From positions 33,150 to 97,149 of the forward strand of contig JAAYVE010000040.1 in assembly GCA_012517315.1 (NCBI GenBank): 64,000 nucleotides of DNA. Reading direction: 5' to 3'. Numbering within the stretch: position 1 is the first letter of the stretch; each line of letters begins with the position of its first letter. Made by a program: the position numbers and the translations under genes. The notes under the pieces were generated by a model. It ran no database searches. It was not told the DNA's origin and saw only the letters and a list, made by a program, of their open reading frames with translations. Of the stretch, positions 8,301-15,985 are shown piece by piece. The stretch comes from Deltaproteobacteria bacterium (lineage in GTDB: Bacteria > Desulfobacterota > Syntrophobacteria > Syntrophobacterales > Syntrophobacteraceae).

Positions 8301-9081
8301 CCACCCAGGCCTGCGATGCTGGCACGCCTTCGTGGACGAGCCGCTGAACGGCTCGCAGCATCCGCTCCGGGTGTTCGTGCTGGAACACGTTTCTTCCGAT
8401 GGCCACACCCCGTGCTCCGGCCTGAAGGGCCCTCTCAATCCGCTGAAGAAACGTTGTGGTGTTACGGTGCTTGGTTCCTCCCGCCACAACCACGGGCACC
8501 GGCAGGCTCAAGACGATCTCCTTCAGGACCTCGTCGTTGCAGGGAGCTGGCAGTTTGACGCAGTCGGCTCCCAGTTCCGCAGCAACCCTGGCCGCATGGG
8601 CGATGGACAGATCCTTCCGTTCCGTCATCTCCTCCCCTCCCCTGACGTAGATCATGACGAGAAGCGGCATCTGCCACCGGGCACACTCCGACCCGATTTG
8701 CCCCACGTCATGGAGCATCAGAGGTTCCGCCGGATCACTGAGATTCACGTGAACGGAGACCCCGTCCGCACCACGGCGAATGGCCTCTTCCACCGTGCCC
8801 ACCAGCACCTTGTGATGCACATTGGGGCCCAGCTGGGTGCTGCCGGAGAGATGCATGAAAATGCCGGGTAGCCTCGACGGGACGCTCTCCAGAAGGCGCA
8901 GCATTCCCTTGTGGAGGACAAGGGCGTCCACCTCCCCGGAGACACCCATTTGAATGGCGCTTTCCAATCTCACGAGCCCCGGAATGGGACCGCAGGTCAC
9001 CCCGTGGTCCAGGGGGAATATGAGGAGCCTGCGGCCGGGCTCGATTCCCAGCCTTTTCAATCGAAGGATCTTTCCGCTCAT
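8293..9081 (-). CDS. DhnA-type class I aldolase, probably ADH synthase-like
   Basis: A 262-residue barrel protein of the archaeal-type class I aldolase family. LLIFPLDHGV, VMIYVRGGE and DCVKLPAP carry the Asp, Tyr and Schiff-base Lys of the group, and GRNVFQHEHPERML is a typical phosphate-binding end. The closest characterised role is 2-amino-3,7-dideoxy-D-threo-hept-6-ulosonate synthase, the first step of an alternative route to dehydroquinate and chorismate. That would feed MqnA, which acts on chorismate and lies next door. The ATG at 9081 has GAGG 8 bases upstream. A fructose-bisphosphate aldolase role cannot be excluded. Confidence 0.7.
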   Translation of the reverse strand: MSGKILRLKRLGIEPGRRLLIFPLDHGVTCGPIPGLVRLESAIQMGVSGEVDALVLHKGMLRLLESVPSRLPGIFMHLSGSTQLGPNVHHKVLVGTVEEAIRRGADGVSVHVNLSDPAEPLMLHDVGQIGSECARWQMPLLVMIYVRGGEEMTERKDLSIAHAARVAAELGADCVKLPAPCNDEVLKEIVLSLPVPVVVAGGTKHRNTTTFLQRIERALQAGARGVAIGRNVFQHEHPERMLRAVQRLVHEGVPASQAWVDD

Positions 9082-9213
9082 GCCCATGCCCTCTCGAGGT
9101 TCCTGAAAAAGTCTTCCAGGCATTCCTTTTTCAAGTAAGAAACATCCCAGCGTCGGGCAGCCCCACATTCTGCAGGATGGTGTCGTTTGCCCGGGCGGGG
9201 TTTCGCCTCGTTA

Positions 9214-10074
9214 TCAGGCCACGCAGGCCAGCGGCGATGCGATCTCCAAGACCGGCACCCTCGGAATCTCTTCCATCTGCTCCAGGAAACGGAAAAAGAG
9301 ATTCAACCCGGTCTGTTCATTCTGGCAGAGGTCATAATCGAGGCATTGGTAATAGTCCTGGAGGGCTTCGAAGGTGAGGACGCCCTTCTCGGAAGCTGCG
9401 CGGCAGACCCGGTCCAGGTGATTCCGCCCCCATGCCTTGGCGGCGCAGAGAATCTCCAGTGCCGTCCGCAGCGATCCGTTGAGCTTCTCCGCGGCATTTT
9501 TCTGAATCACCCACAGGGCGAAGACGAAAGGCAGGCCGGTCCATGTGTGCCAGACTTCCCCCAGGTCCATGCTGAAGGGGAAGATCCCCTGCCCGTTGAG
9601 CTGTAGGGCCTCGTCCCCAATGGCCAGGAATGCAAGGGGGAGATGCTCCGCCTCCAAATGGTCCGGCATCCTTCCCGGTCGCAGTTCGGCTCGGATTCCA
9701 TATCTCTGGGCCAGCAGGATCCTAAGGAGAGCCACCGATGTGTGGGACTGGGTGGTCACGGTGATGGTTCTGGAGTCCAGTTGTTCCACGGGGACACGGC
9801 TCAGTAGAAGCACGCTTTTCACTGCACCACGGCAACTGATGGAAAGATCTGGTAGGATGAAGTACCTTTCGGGATGTCGGGCGTATTCGATGGAGGAGAC
9901 AACGCTCAAATCGAGGTGCCCCGCGGCCATGAGCCGGTTGAGACAGGCGGGGGTTCCGGAGACAATGTTGAAGGGATGACTGATGATCCCCGTTTCCAGG
10001 GGATAGTAGATCGGAACGACATTGAGGAAGCCGATCTTGCCGAGTTTCAGTTTTTCGCTGGACAGCGGCACCAT
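9214..10074 (-). CDS. mqnA: chorismate dehydratase MqnA
   Basis: A 286-residue protein of the MqnA/MqnD periplasmic-binding-protein-like fold. It begins KLGKIGFLNVVPIYYPLE and contains LDLSVVSSIEYARHPERY and LAIGDEAL, family hallmarks. MqnA dehydrates chorismate to 3-[(1-carboxyvinyl)oxy]benzoate, the first committed step of the futalosine pathway. The start codon overlaps the 3' end of mqnX by 28 bases, so the genes are co-transcribed. A gap of about 130 bases separates it from the aldolase gene downstream. Confidence 0.88.
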   Translation of the reverse strand: MVPLSSEKLKLGKIGFLNVVPIYYPLETGIISHPFNIVSGTPACLNRLMAAGHLDLSVVSSIEYARHPERYFILPDLSISCRGAVKSVLLLSRVPVEQLDSRTITVTTQSHTSVALLRILLAQRYGIRAELRPGRMPDHLEAEHLPLAFLAIGDEALQLNGQGIFPFSMDLGEVWHTWTGLPFVFALWVIQKNAAEKLNGSLRTALEILCAAKAWGRNHLDRVCRAASEKGVLTFEALQDYYQCLDYDLCQNEQTGLNLFFRFLEQMEEIPRVPVLEIASPLACVA

Positions 10075-11333
10075 TGGATCACTTCTCCATTTCCCCCGTG
10101 AAGAATCGCTTCAGCAAGCTCCCACGGCGGGACGAAGCCGGGGAGAGGGATGGCTGCAATTGCGGCTCGCCTTCCCGGTTCGAGAGTCCCGTAATCTCTT
10201 TCACGCCCGAGTGCCTTTGCCCCGTTCAAGGTGAGCATTTGAAGAACCGTTTCGGGGCGGACGGACGGATGATCGTTCAAAACCTGCACCCCTTCCGCCA
10301 AAAGGTTCAGGTCCCCGTTGCTTGCAAGGCTGTCCGTGCCGATGCATGCCGTCACCCCGTGACGCAGGGCGCTCGGAATGTCCGCCTTGCCCACGCCCAT
10401 GTTCCGATTGCTGCGGGGGCAAAAGCACACCGCCGCCTTGCTTGCGGCAACGGTCTTCCAGTCGTCTTCCTTCATGTGAACCGCATGGACCAGCAGTGTT
10501 CTCGCATCCAAAACACCCAAACGATCCAGATAATCAACCGGGGTCGCCCTCGGCGGCGCCCAGCAGGGAGCCCACTTCCCCAAGGTTTCGAGCAGGGCGC
10601 GGCAGTATCCTGTCCCATCCCTAAGGAATTCCATCTCTTCCGTGTGTTCAGCAGTGTGAATGGTGAAAACCCGGTTTGTCTTGCGGCACCATTCCTTGGC
10701 TTCCACGATGACGGGCGCGGATGTGGAATAGCAGGCGTGTGCGGCAAGAGACACCCACCACTCGTCCCGGATGGAACTGAGACTCCCGAAGCCTCCACCA
10801 TCCAGAGCATCAGACAGGGAAAGGAGGTTGAAACCGATGAGTTCCCAGAAAACCTGCCTTTCGGGAAAATCCCCCTCGCATGCTGCATTCGGGAGGAACC
10901 CGCCTGTGATATCCCCACAGAGTGCCACTCCTCCCGATTGCAGGTATTTGAGCCCCGAATGGAATCCCTCCTGGAGTTGAGCAGAATCCAGGCACCCCCG
11001 CAGGGCCAAAAGATCGCTCAACCATTGCGGAAAGCCGGCCTTGGGCAGAACCATCCGACCGCGCATCGCGGACAATTCCAGGTGACAGTGTCCGTTCACA
11101 AGCCCCGGGATGAGTGCCGCGTCCCCGTGGTCCCATTCTGTGGCCGCCGAGGGACTCTCACGCTTCACCTCCCCGTAAGGACCCCCAAGAAGGATCCGAT
11201 TGCCCGCAGCAAGCACTGCCCCATTTGGGATTGGGGGGCGGCTCACGGGAACGACCCAGCTTGCCCGGTGCAGCGCGTACTCTCCAGTGGAGTGGGAAGC
11301 CGAGGGTTGAAGGGCGGTCACGGTAGTGTCCAT
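10047..11333 (-). CDS. mqnX: aminofutalosine deaminase (amidohydrolase family, MqnX-like)
   Basis: A 428-residue metal-dependent amidohydrolase. NGHCHLELSA (near residue 80) gives the first two metal His, FTIHTAEHTEE and LLVHAVHM the middle His ligands, and ACIGTDSLASN the metal Asp. This chlorohydrolase-like branch includes 6-aminodeoxyfutalosine deaminase, and its place between mqnC and mqnA supports that role: it turns the MqnE product into futalosine. Without the context it could be any nucleoside or guanine deaminase. Confidence 0.8.
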   Translation of the reverse strand: MDTTVTALQPSASHSTGEYALHRASWVVPVSRPPIPNGAVLAAGNRILLGGPYGEVKRESPSAATEWDHGDAALIPGLVNGHCHLELSAMRGRMVLPKAGFPQWLSDLLALRGCLDSAQLQEGFHSGLKYLQSGGVALCGDITGGFLPNAACEGDFPERQVFWELIGFNLLSLSDALDGGGFGSLSSIRDEWWVSLAAHACYSTSAPVIVEAKEWCRKTNRVFTIHTAEHTEEMEFLRDGTGYCRALLETLGKWAPCWAPPRATPVDYLDRLGVLDARTLLVHAVHMKEDDWKTVAASKAAVCFCPRSNRNMGVGKADIPSALRHGVTACIGTDSLASNGDLNLLAEGVQVLNDHPSVRPETVLQMLTLNGAKALGRERDYGTLEPGRRAAIAAIPLPGFVPPWELAEAILHGGNGEVIQWCRCPAKN

Positions 11334-11352
11334 TTCCTAGCGGCGGCCGGAT

Positions 11353-12447
11353 TCAGGTTGACGCACGAAGGGAAGCTGCAACCGGTTCATAAGCCATGGT
11401 CCTTTGCTGGGGCCTGAAGCCGGCGGCCCCGATGATTCTCCGGATTTCCTCCACCGAGAGGCGAAAATGCACACCGGCCGCAGCCACCACGTTCTCCTCA
11501 ATCATGGTGGATCCGAAGTCATTGGCTCCAAAGTGGAGCGCCAGTTGGGCGACCTTGGGCCCCATGGTCACCCAGGAAGCCTGAATGTTCTGAACATTGT
11601 CCAGTACGATCCGGGAGAGGGCGAGAAGCCTCAGGTAGGCCACAGCCGTCTCCGAAGGTTTTGAAATCCCGGTATTGGCGGGTTGAAATGCCCATGGAAT
11701 GAAGGCGGTGAAGCCTGCCGTCCGATCCTGCAACTCGCGCAGGGCAAAGAGATGTTCCAGTCGGTCCTGTATCGCCTCTTCGTGGCCGAACATCATTGTT
11801 GCCGTAGTTTTCAGCCCCTGGCGATGGGCTTCCTCCATGACCCCAAGCCACTCCCTCGCAGAGCACTTGTTGGGGGACACTCTCCGGCGAACGGCATCCA
11901 CCAAGATCTCCGCTCCCCCCCCGGGGATGGAATCGAGCCCTGCAACGCGAAGCCGGGCGATGACCGAGGCGATGTCCACCCCTTCCAGCTTGCTGAAGTG
12001 CACGATTTCAGGAGGGGAGAAAGCATGAACGTGAACGGTGAAGTGTGCCTTTATGGTGCGCAGCATTTCTTCGTAATAAGAGAGGGGAAGGTCCGGGTGA
12101 TGCCCCCCCTGCATGAGGATCTGCGTTCCCCCCAGTTCAAGGGTTTCCCGGATCTTGGAAAAAAGCTCCTCGCGGCTCAAGACGTAGCCCTCGGGATGGC
12201 CTGGCGGACGGAAGAAGGCGCAAAAACGGCATCCACAGACGCATATGTTCGAATAATTGATGTTGCGGTCCACCACGTAAGTGACGACAGGGTCAGGGTG
12301 TTTCCGCATCCGGATGCCATGGGCGAGGTGGCCGAGTTCGTGAAAGTCCCCATCATCATAGAGCTTCCGGGCATCGGAAATGCTGATTCGCGATCCAGCT
12401 TCGATTTTCTTGATGATGGTTTGAAAGTCCATTCCCATCCTGGCCAT
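11353..12447 (-). CDS. mqnC: cyclic dehypoxanthinyl futalosine synthase MqnC (radical SAM)
   Basis: A 364-residue radical SAM enzyme. NICVCGCRFCAFFR holds the CxxxCxxC iron-sulfur motif; ILMQGGHHPDLPLSYYEE and GLDSIPGGGAEILVD are typical of the MqnC/MqnE/CofH group. MqnC makes the spiro cyclic product from dehypoxanthinyl futalosine. It pairs with its homologue MqnE upstream (about 70 bases between them). ATG codons lie at 12447, 12438 and 12432; the last has AGG at good spacing, so the true start may be up to 15 bases downstream. MqnC rather than MqnE is chosen from CAFFRPPGHPEGY and the operon. Confidence 0.88.
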   Translation of the reverse strand: MARMGMDFQTIIKKIEAGSRISISDARKLYDDGDFHELGHLAHGIRMRKHPDPVVTYVVDRNINYSNICVCGCRFCAFFRPPGHPEGYVLSREELFSKIRETLELGGTQILMQGGHHPDLPLSYYEEMLRTIKAHFTVHVHAFSPPEIVHFSKLEGVDIASVIARLRVAGLDSIPGGGAEILVDAVRRRVSPNKCSAREWLGVMEEAHRQGLKTTATMMFGHEEAIQDRLEHLFALRELQDRTAGFTAFIPWAFQPANTGISKPSETAVAYLRLLALSRIVLDNVQNIQASWVTMGPKVAQLALHFGANDFGSTMIEENVVAAAGVHFRLSVEEIRRIIGAAGFRPQQRTMAYEPVAASLRAST

Positions 12448-12520
12448 GAAAACAACCAGACGCCGATCACGAGCGTGCGCCCTGTATGAACGCTGACGCT
12501 TCTCAGGCAGGGAGCTCTCC

Positions 12521-13618
12521 CTAATCGGCGACCTTTTCGAAAAAGGAATTTCTCTCCACCGGCTGAAAACCGGCGTCCCGGATGAGCCTCTCCAGTTCCG
12601 GACGCGTGAGCGCCTGTTCTGATTCGGCGCCCGCCATGTGCCCTATCTTTTCTTCCACCACGGTCCCATCGAGATCGTCCGCCCCGAAATGAAGCGCCAC
12701 TTGGGCAAGCTTTACCGTCAGCATCACCCAGTAGGCCTTGATATGGGGAATGTTGTCCAGCATGAGGCGGCAAACAGCCATGTTTTTCAAGTCTTCAACC
12801 CCCGTGGTGGGTTCCACTTTTCCCACTCGCGTGTTCGCAGGCTGAAAGGGAAGGGGGATGAAGCAGACGAAGCCCCCTGTTTCATCCTGGAGTCGTCGGA
12901 GGGCGTCCAGATGCTCCAGCCTCTCGCGGGGGGTTTCGACGTGGCCGTAAAGCATGGTGGCGTTGCTCCGGATGCCCAGTTCGTGAGCCTCCCTGCTGAC
13001 CGCAAGCCACTGGTCCCCGCTTAGCTTATGAGGACACAGGAGCGAACGGACCCGGGGGCTGAACACCTCGGCGCCTCCTCCCGGAAGCATGTCCAGGCCG
13101 ACGGATTTCAGTCGCAGAAGGATTTCCCTCGTGGATTTTCCTGTCTGCTTGGCAAAATGAGCGATCTCCACAGCAGTGAACGCCTTGATCACGGCTGAGG
13201 GCCGAAAGGCTTTCACTTCTCTCAGGATGCTTTCATAGTAAGAAAAAGGAAGGTCCGGATGGCAGCCGCCAACGATGTGAATCTCGGTGATGGGTTCCTT
13301 TTCCCTTTCCTTCAGTTTGTTGAGAAGATCCTCGGTGGAAAGCTGAAACGCTTGTGATTCCCCCTTTACCCGGCCAAACGCGCAGAAGAGGCAGCCGTTG
13401 ATGCAGATATTGGAATAATTGATGTGCTGGTTGAGGACATAATAGGCAGCTTGCCCGTGGAGACGGGTGCGGACGTGGTGCGCCAGCGCACCCACCGCCA
13501 CGACGTCGGGACAGGCCAACAATTTCTCCCCATCCTCCAGGCTCAGACGCTCCGCACCTTGGACTTTGCCGTAGATCTCACCCAAACCGAGATTCTCATA
13601 CCAGCCTGCATTCAGCAT
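12521..13618 (-). CDS. mqnE: aminodeoxyfutalosine synthase MqnE (radical SAM)
   Basis: A 365-residue radical SAM enzyme. NICINGCLFCAFGR provides the CxxxCxxC cluster; IHIVGGCHPDLPFSYYE and GLDMLPGGGAEVFSPRVR fit MqnE. It joins SAM-derived adenosyl radical to the MqnA product and releases CO2. The ATG at 13618 lies 25 bases after the tetR stop; a GTG at 13660 would overlap tetR and is possible. With mqnC it forms the radical core of the pathway. Confidence 0.87.
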   Translation of the reverse strand: MLNAGWYENLGLGEIYGKVQGAERLSLEDGEKLLACPDVVAVGALAHHVRTRLHGQAAYYVLNQHINYSNICINGCLFCAFGRVKGESQAFQLSTEDLLNKLKEREKEPITEIHIVGGCHPDLPFSYYESILREVKAFRPSAVIKAFTAVEIAHFAKQTGKSTREILLRLKSVGLDMLPGGGAEVFSPRVRSLLCPHKLSGDQWLAVSREAHELGIRSNATMLYGHVETPRERLEHLDALRRLQDETGGFVCFIPLPFQPANTRVGKVEPTTGVEDLKNMAVCRLMLDNIPHIKAYWVMLTVKLAQVALHFGADDLDGTVVEEKIGHMAGAESEQALTRPELERLIRDAGFQPVERNSFFEKVAD

Positions 13619-13643
13619 GACGAAACCATTCTCCGCGACGCTT

Positions 13644-14294
13644 TCACCGACGCTCCGCACCCATGCCTTCGCGAATCAATCGGACAAATTCGTCGATCTT
13701 CTGAGAGACACTCTCCGGGCTTGCCTGATACAGCCCTGCCCCGGCATCGAGAAACGAGACTGCATAGGCTTGCAGAAACCGGTCCATGATGGCATCCAGG
13801 AAGAAAACAGCCATGTCCGGATCCAGATCGGTGCGGAGTTCTCCTCTCTCGACGCCTGCCTGAACCAGTGGTTTCAAATACTCGGCGGAGAAGAGGTGGA
13901 CCTGGTTAAGGAACTCGGCCCTCAGGGGAAAATCTTCCTGGAAGACCATCTTGAGGTAGATGTGAAACACGCGGGGGTGTCGGTCGATGAAACGGATGCC
14001 CGCGAACAGGCTCTGGCGAATCCGTTCGAAAAAATCCTGTTCCGCCGTGTCCTGCTTCACGCGCCTGAGAGAATGCCGCACTAGTTCCACGGCATGGTCG
14101 AAGACCAGATGAAAAAGCCCTTCTTTACTCCCAAAATACTGGAAGATGGAACCCTTGGCAATGCCCAGCTTATGAACCATCCGGTTGATGCTGGCTTCTT
14201 TGAATCCATGGGCGCCGAATTCCTCCACGGCCACGTCCAGGATCTTCTGCTTCTTCTGACTTTCGAGGTTTCGGAATCTCTCTCTTGGAATCAT
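13644..14294 (-). CDS. TetR/AcrR-family transcriptional regulator
   Basis: A 216-residue regulator. Residues 8-55 form the TetR helix-turn-helix (QKILDVAVEEFGAHGF, IAKGSIFQYFGSKEGLF). The rest is a helical ligand-binding domain with many aromatics and no recognised ligand. It is the first gene of the leftward menaquinone operon, and its own promoter carries a perfect palindrome, so autorepression and control of the mqn genes is the simplest reading. The ATG at 14294 has AGG 8 bases upstream; the frame stays open to 14327. Confidence 0.8.
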   Translation of the reverse strand: MIPRERFRNLESQKKQKILDVAVEEFGAHGFKEASINRMVHKLGIAKGSIFQYFGSKEGLFHLVFDHAVELVRHSLRRVKQDTAEQDFFERIRQSLFAGIRFIDRHPRVFHIYLKMVFQEDFPLRAEFLNQVHLFSAEYLKPLVQAGVERGELRTDLDPDMAVFFLDAIMDRFLQAYAVSFLDAGAGLYQASPESVSQKIDEFVRLIREGMGAERR

Positions 14295-14318
14295 GACACC
14301 AACCTGGACACAACAGGA

Positions 14319-14336
14319 AATGACCACCTGGTCATT
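14319..14336. promoter_or_regulatory. TetR-type palindromic operator
   Basis: AATGACCA-CC-TGGTCATT: two perfect 8-base arms and a 2-base centre, 25 bases upstream of the tetR start. It overlaps the -10 box of the leftward promoter by three bases, so bound repressor should block polymerase. Size and symmetry are typical of TetR-family sites. Confidence 0.7.
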
Positions 14337-14361
14337 ATAGGAGAAGTCCCTTGGATGTCAA
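14334..14361 (-). promoter_or_regulatory. near-consensus sigma-70 promoter of the tetR-mqn operon
   Basis: On the minus strand perfect TTGACA (14356-14361) and perfect TATAAT (14334-14339) are 16 bases apart. No other promoter this good was seen in the operon, so it probably drives tetR, mqnE, mqnC, mqnX, mqnA, the aldolase gene and ubiX. Confidence 0.75.
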
Positions 14362-14522
14362 TAGAACGGGAAGATCTCGACACGCTTTGCTGCAGGACCG
14401 TCTTTCCCTTGCCGGTTGACATCCCCCCCCGCTTCCTCTAGACATTTCATCGGGTGTGAGGGCAAGGGGAGGGTTCGTTTCGGGTCGGGCCTACGGAATC
14501 ACGGATGGCACAGGGGGGTGAG

Positions 14523-15176
14523 ATGGAAAAACCCGTGGAAAACTACTGGCGCAAGCGCCTGGAAGCAGTCAAGGAGGCCCTCGAGGGCAATGGTTTTGAT
14601 GTTTTCGTTGCCCAGGACGCGGGGGAAGCCAAGAAGATCGTACTGGAAGAGATTCTGCCCAAGCTGGAAGTGAAGAGCGTCTCATGGGGGGGGTCCATGA
14701 CATTCCCGGCTACGGGTCTTTACGAAACCCTGAAGGACAATCCGCGGATGCAAGTGCTGGATACTTACGACAGGAGCCTTTCACCGGAGGAAAATATCGA
14801 GCGCAGGCGCCGGTCGCTCCTCGTGGACCTGTTCATCACCGGGACCAACGCCGTGACGGAGACGGGGAAGCTTGTGAATCTGGACGGTGTGGGCAACCGG
14901 GTGGCGGGCATCACTTTCGGCCCTAGGCACGTGGTCATTCTGGTAGGTCGCAACAAGCTCGTGCCGGAATTGGAGGATGCCATGTTCCGCATCAAGAATT
15001 ATGCGGCCCCCGCCAACGCCATGCGGTTGGACAGAAAGACACCTTGTGCTGCCACGTCCTTCTGTGAGGAATGCAACAGTCCGGACCGGATATGCAATGC
15101 CTGGTCCGTGCTGGAGAAGTCTTTTCCCAAGGGGCGCATTAAGGTGGTGCTCATCAACGAGGATCTGGGCTTGTGA
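14523..15176 (+). CDS. LUD-domain (LutC/DUF162-like) protein
   Basis: A 217-residue protein of the LUD family, seen in LutC and LutB of iron-sulfur lactate utilisation complexes. SWGGSMTFPATGLYETL and ITGTNAVTETGKLVNLDG are typical, and the C-terminal region has clustered Cys (PCAATSFCEECNSPDRIC) that could bind a cluster or metal. No lutA or lutB is adjacent, so a lactate role is not supported by context. The ATG at 14523 follows a G-rich ribosome site; an ATG at 14505 is possible. It is divergent from tetR, with the shared operator region between. Confidence 0.72.
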   Translation: MEKPVENYWRKRLEAVKEALEGNGFDVFVAQDAGEAKKIVLEEILPKLEVKSVSWGGSMTFPATGLYETLKDNPRMQVLDTYDRSLSPEENIERRRRSLLVDLFITGTNAVTETGKLVNLDGVGNRVAGITFGPRHVVILVGRNKLVPELEDAMFRIKNYAAPANAMRLDRKTPCAATSFCEECNSPDRICNAWSVLEKSFPKGRIKVVLINEDLGL

Positions 15177-15187
15177 AGGTGCCTGCT

Positions 15188-15982
15188 ATGAGTGGTGACC
15201 TAAATGGGACCGAACCGGCAAGGGGGGGCGTCCCTCCCATCGTCGAGGGCAAGGGTTTCCCCCAGCCGGGGGGTGGTTATTCTGTTCGGGAGAGCACCAG
15301 GGCCAAGCGGGTCATTTTGCGCGTCCTGCCTCACGGCCGCCTTGAAGTGGTCGTTCCCAATGGGTTTGACCGGGACAAGTTGCCTGCCATCGTTTTGGAG
15401 CATGCCCAATGGATCGAAAAGGCCGTGGGGAGGATGGCGTCGAGGGGCGGAGGCTCCACGGCCGCTTTTTCAGTGTTCCCCCCCGAAGTTCATCTCCGGG
15501 CGGTGGGATTGTGCCTCGGGGTGCGATTGATTCCAACGGGGGACAGAACCCTCCGGTTGAGCCAAAGGGGGGAGGATCAACTGGAGTTGACAGGGAAGTG
15601 CACCGACACAGGCGCTTGTATCCTGCTCTTGAGGCGGTGGCTCCGACATCAGGGACGGCTTCACCTGATTCCTTGGCTCGAAAACACTGCGGGCCGGCTG
15701 GGAATGAGCTTCAGAACGGCTCAAATTCGCAGCCAGAAAACCAGGTGGGGCAGTTGTTCCAGCAGGGGAACCATCAGCCTCAACGATTGTCTCCTCTTTC
15801 TGCCCAGGGAATTGGTGTGCTACATCATGGTCCACGAACTCTGCCACACGAGGTACTTGAACCATTCGCAAAGCTTCTGGAGGCTCGTGGCATCACACGC
15901 GCCCGACTTCCAGGTCCTGGATGCGCGCATGAAAGAGGGACGCCGGTTTGTCCCTTCCTGGGCAGGGGGGGAAGGAAAGTGA
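15188..15982 (+). CDS. YgjP-type (DUF45) zinc metallopeptidase
   Basis: A 264-residue protein. KTRWGSCSSRGTISLN, then VHELCHTRYLNHSQSFW, form the signature of the YgjP/DUF45 group: HExxH zinc site plus a downstream His. The N-terminal half starts with a domain rich in basic residues (RESTRAKRVILRVLPHGRLEVVVP) as in relatives. The natural substrate is unknown. The start at 15188 has GAAGGT 7 bases upstream; a GTG at 15173 overlapping the LUD stop is an alternative. Only 3 bases separate its stop from that of the convergent gene. Confidence 0.8.
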   Translation: MSGDLNGTEPARGGVPPIVEGKGFPQPGGGYSVRESTRAKRVILRVLPHGRLEVVVPNGFDRDKLPAIVLEHAQWIEKAVGRMASRGGGSTAAFSVFPPEVHLRAVGLCLGVRLIPTGDRTLRLSQRGEDQLELTGKCTDTGACILLLRRWLRHQGRLHLIPWLENTAGRLGMSFRTAQIRSQKTRWGSCSSRGTISLNDCLLFLPRELVCYIMVHELCHTRYLNHSQSFWRLVASHAPDFQVLDARMKEGRRFVPSWAGGEGK

Positions 15983-15985
15983 AAT

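Noticed and set aside
10074..11417. 447-residue ORF antisense to mqnX
   Set aside because: Low-complexity shadow of a clear amidohydrolase gene.
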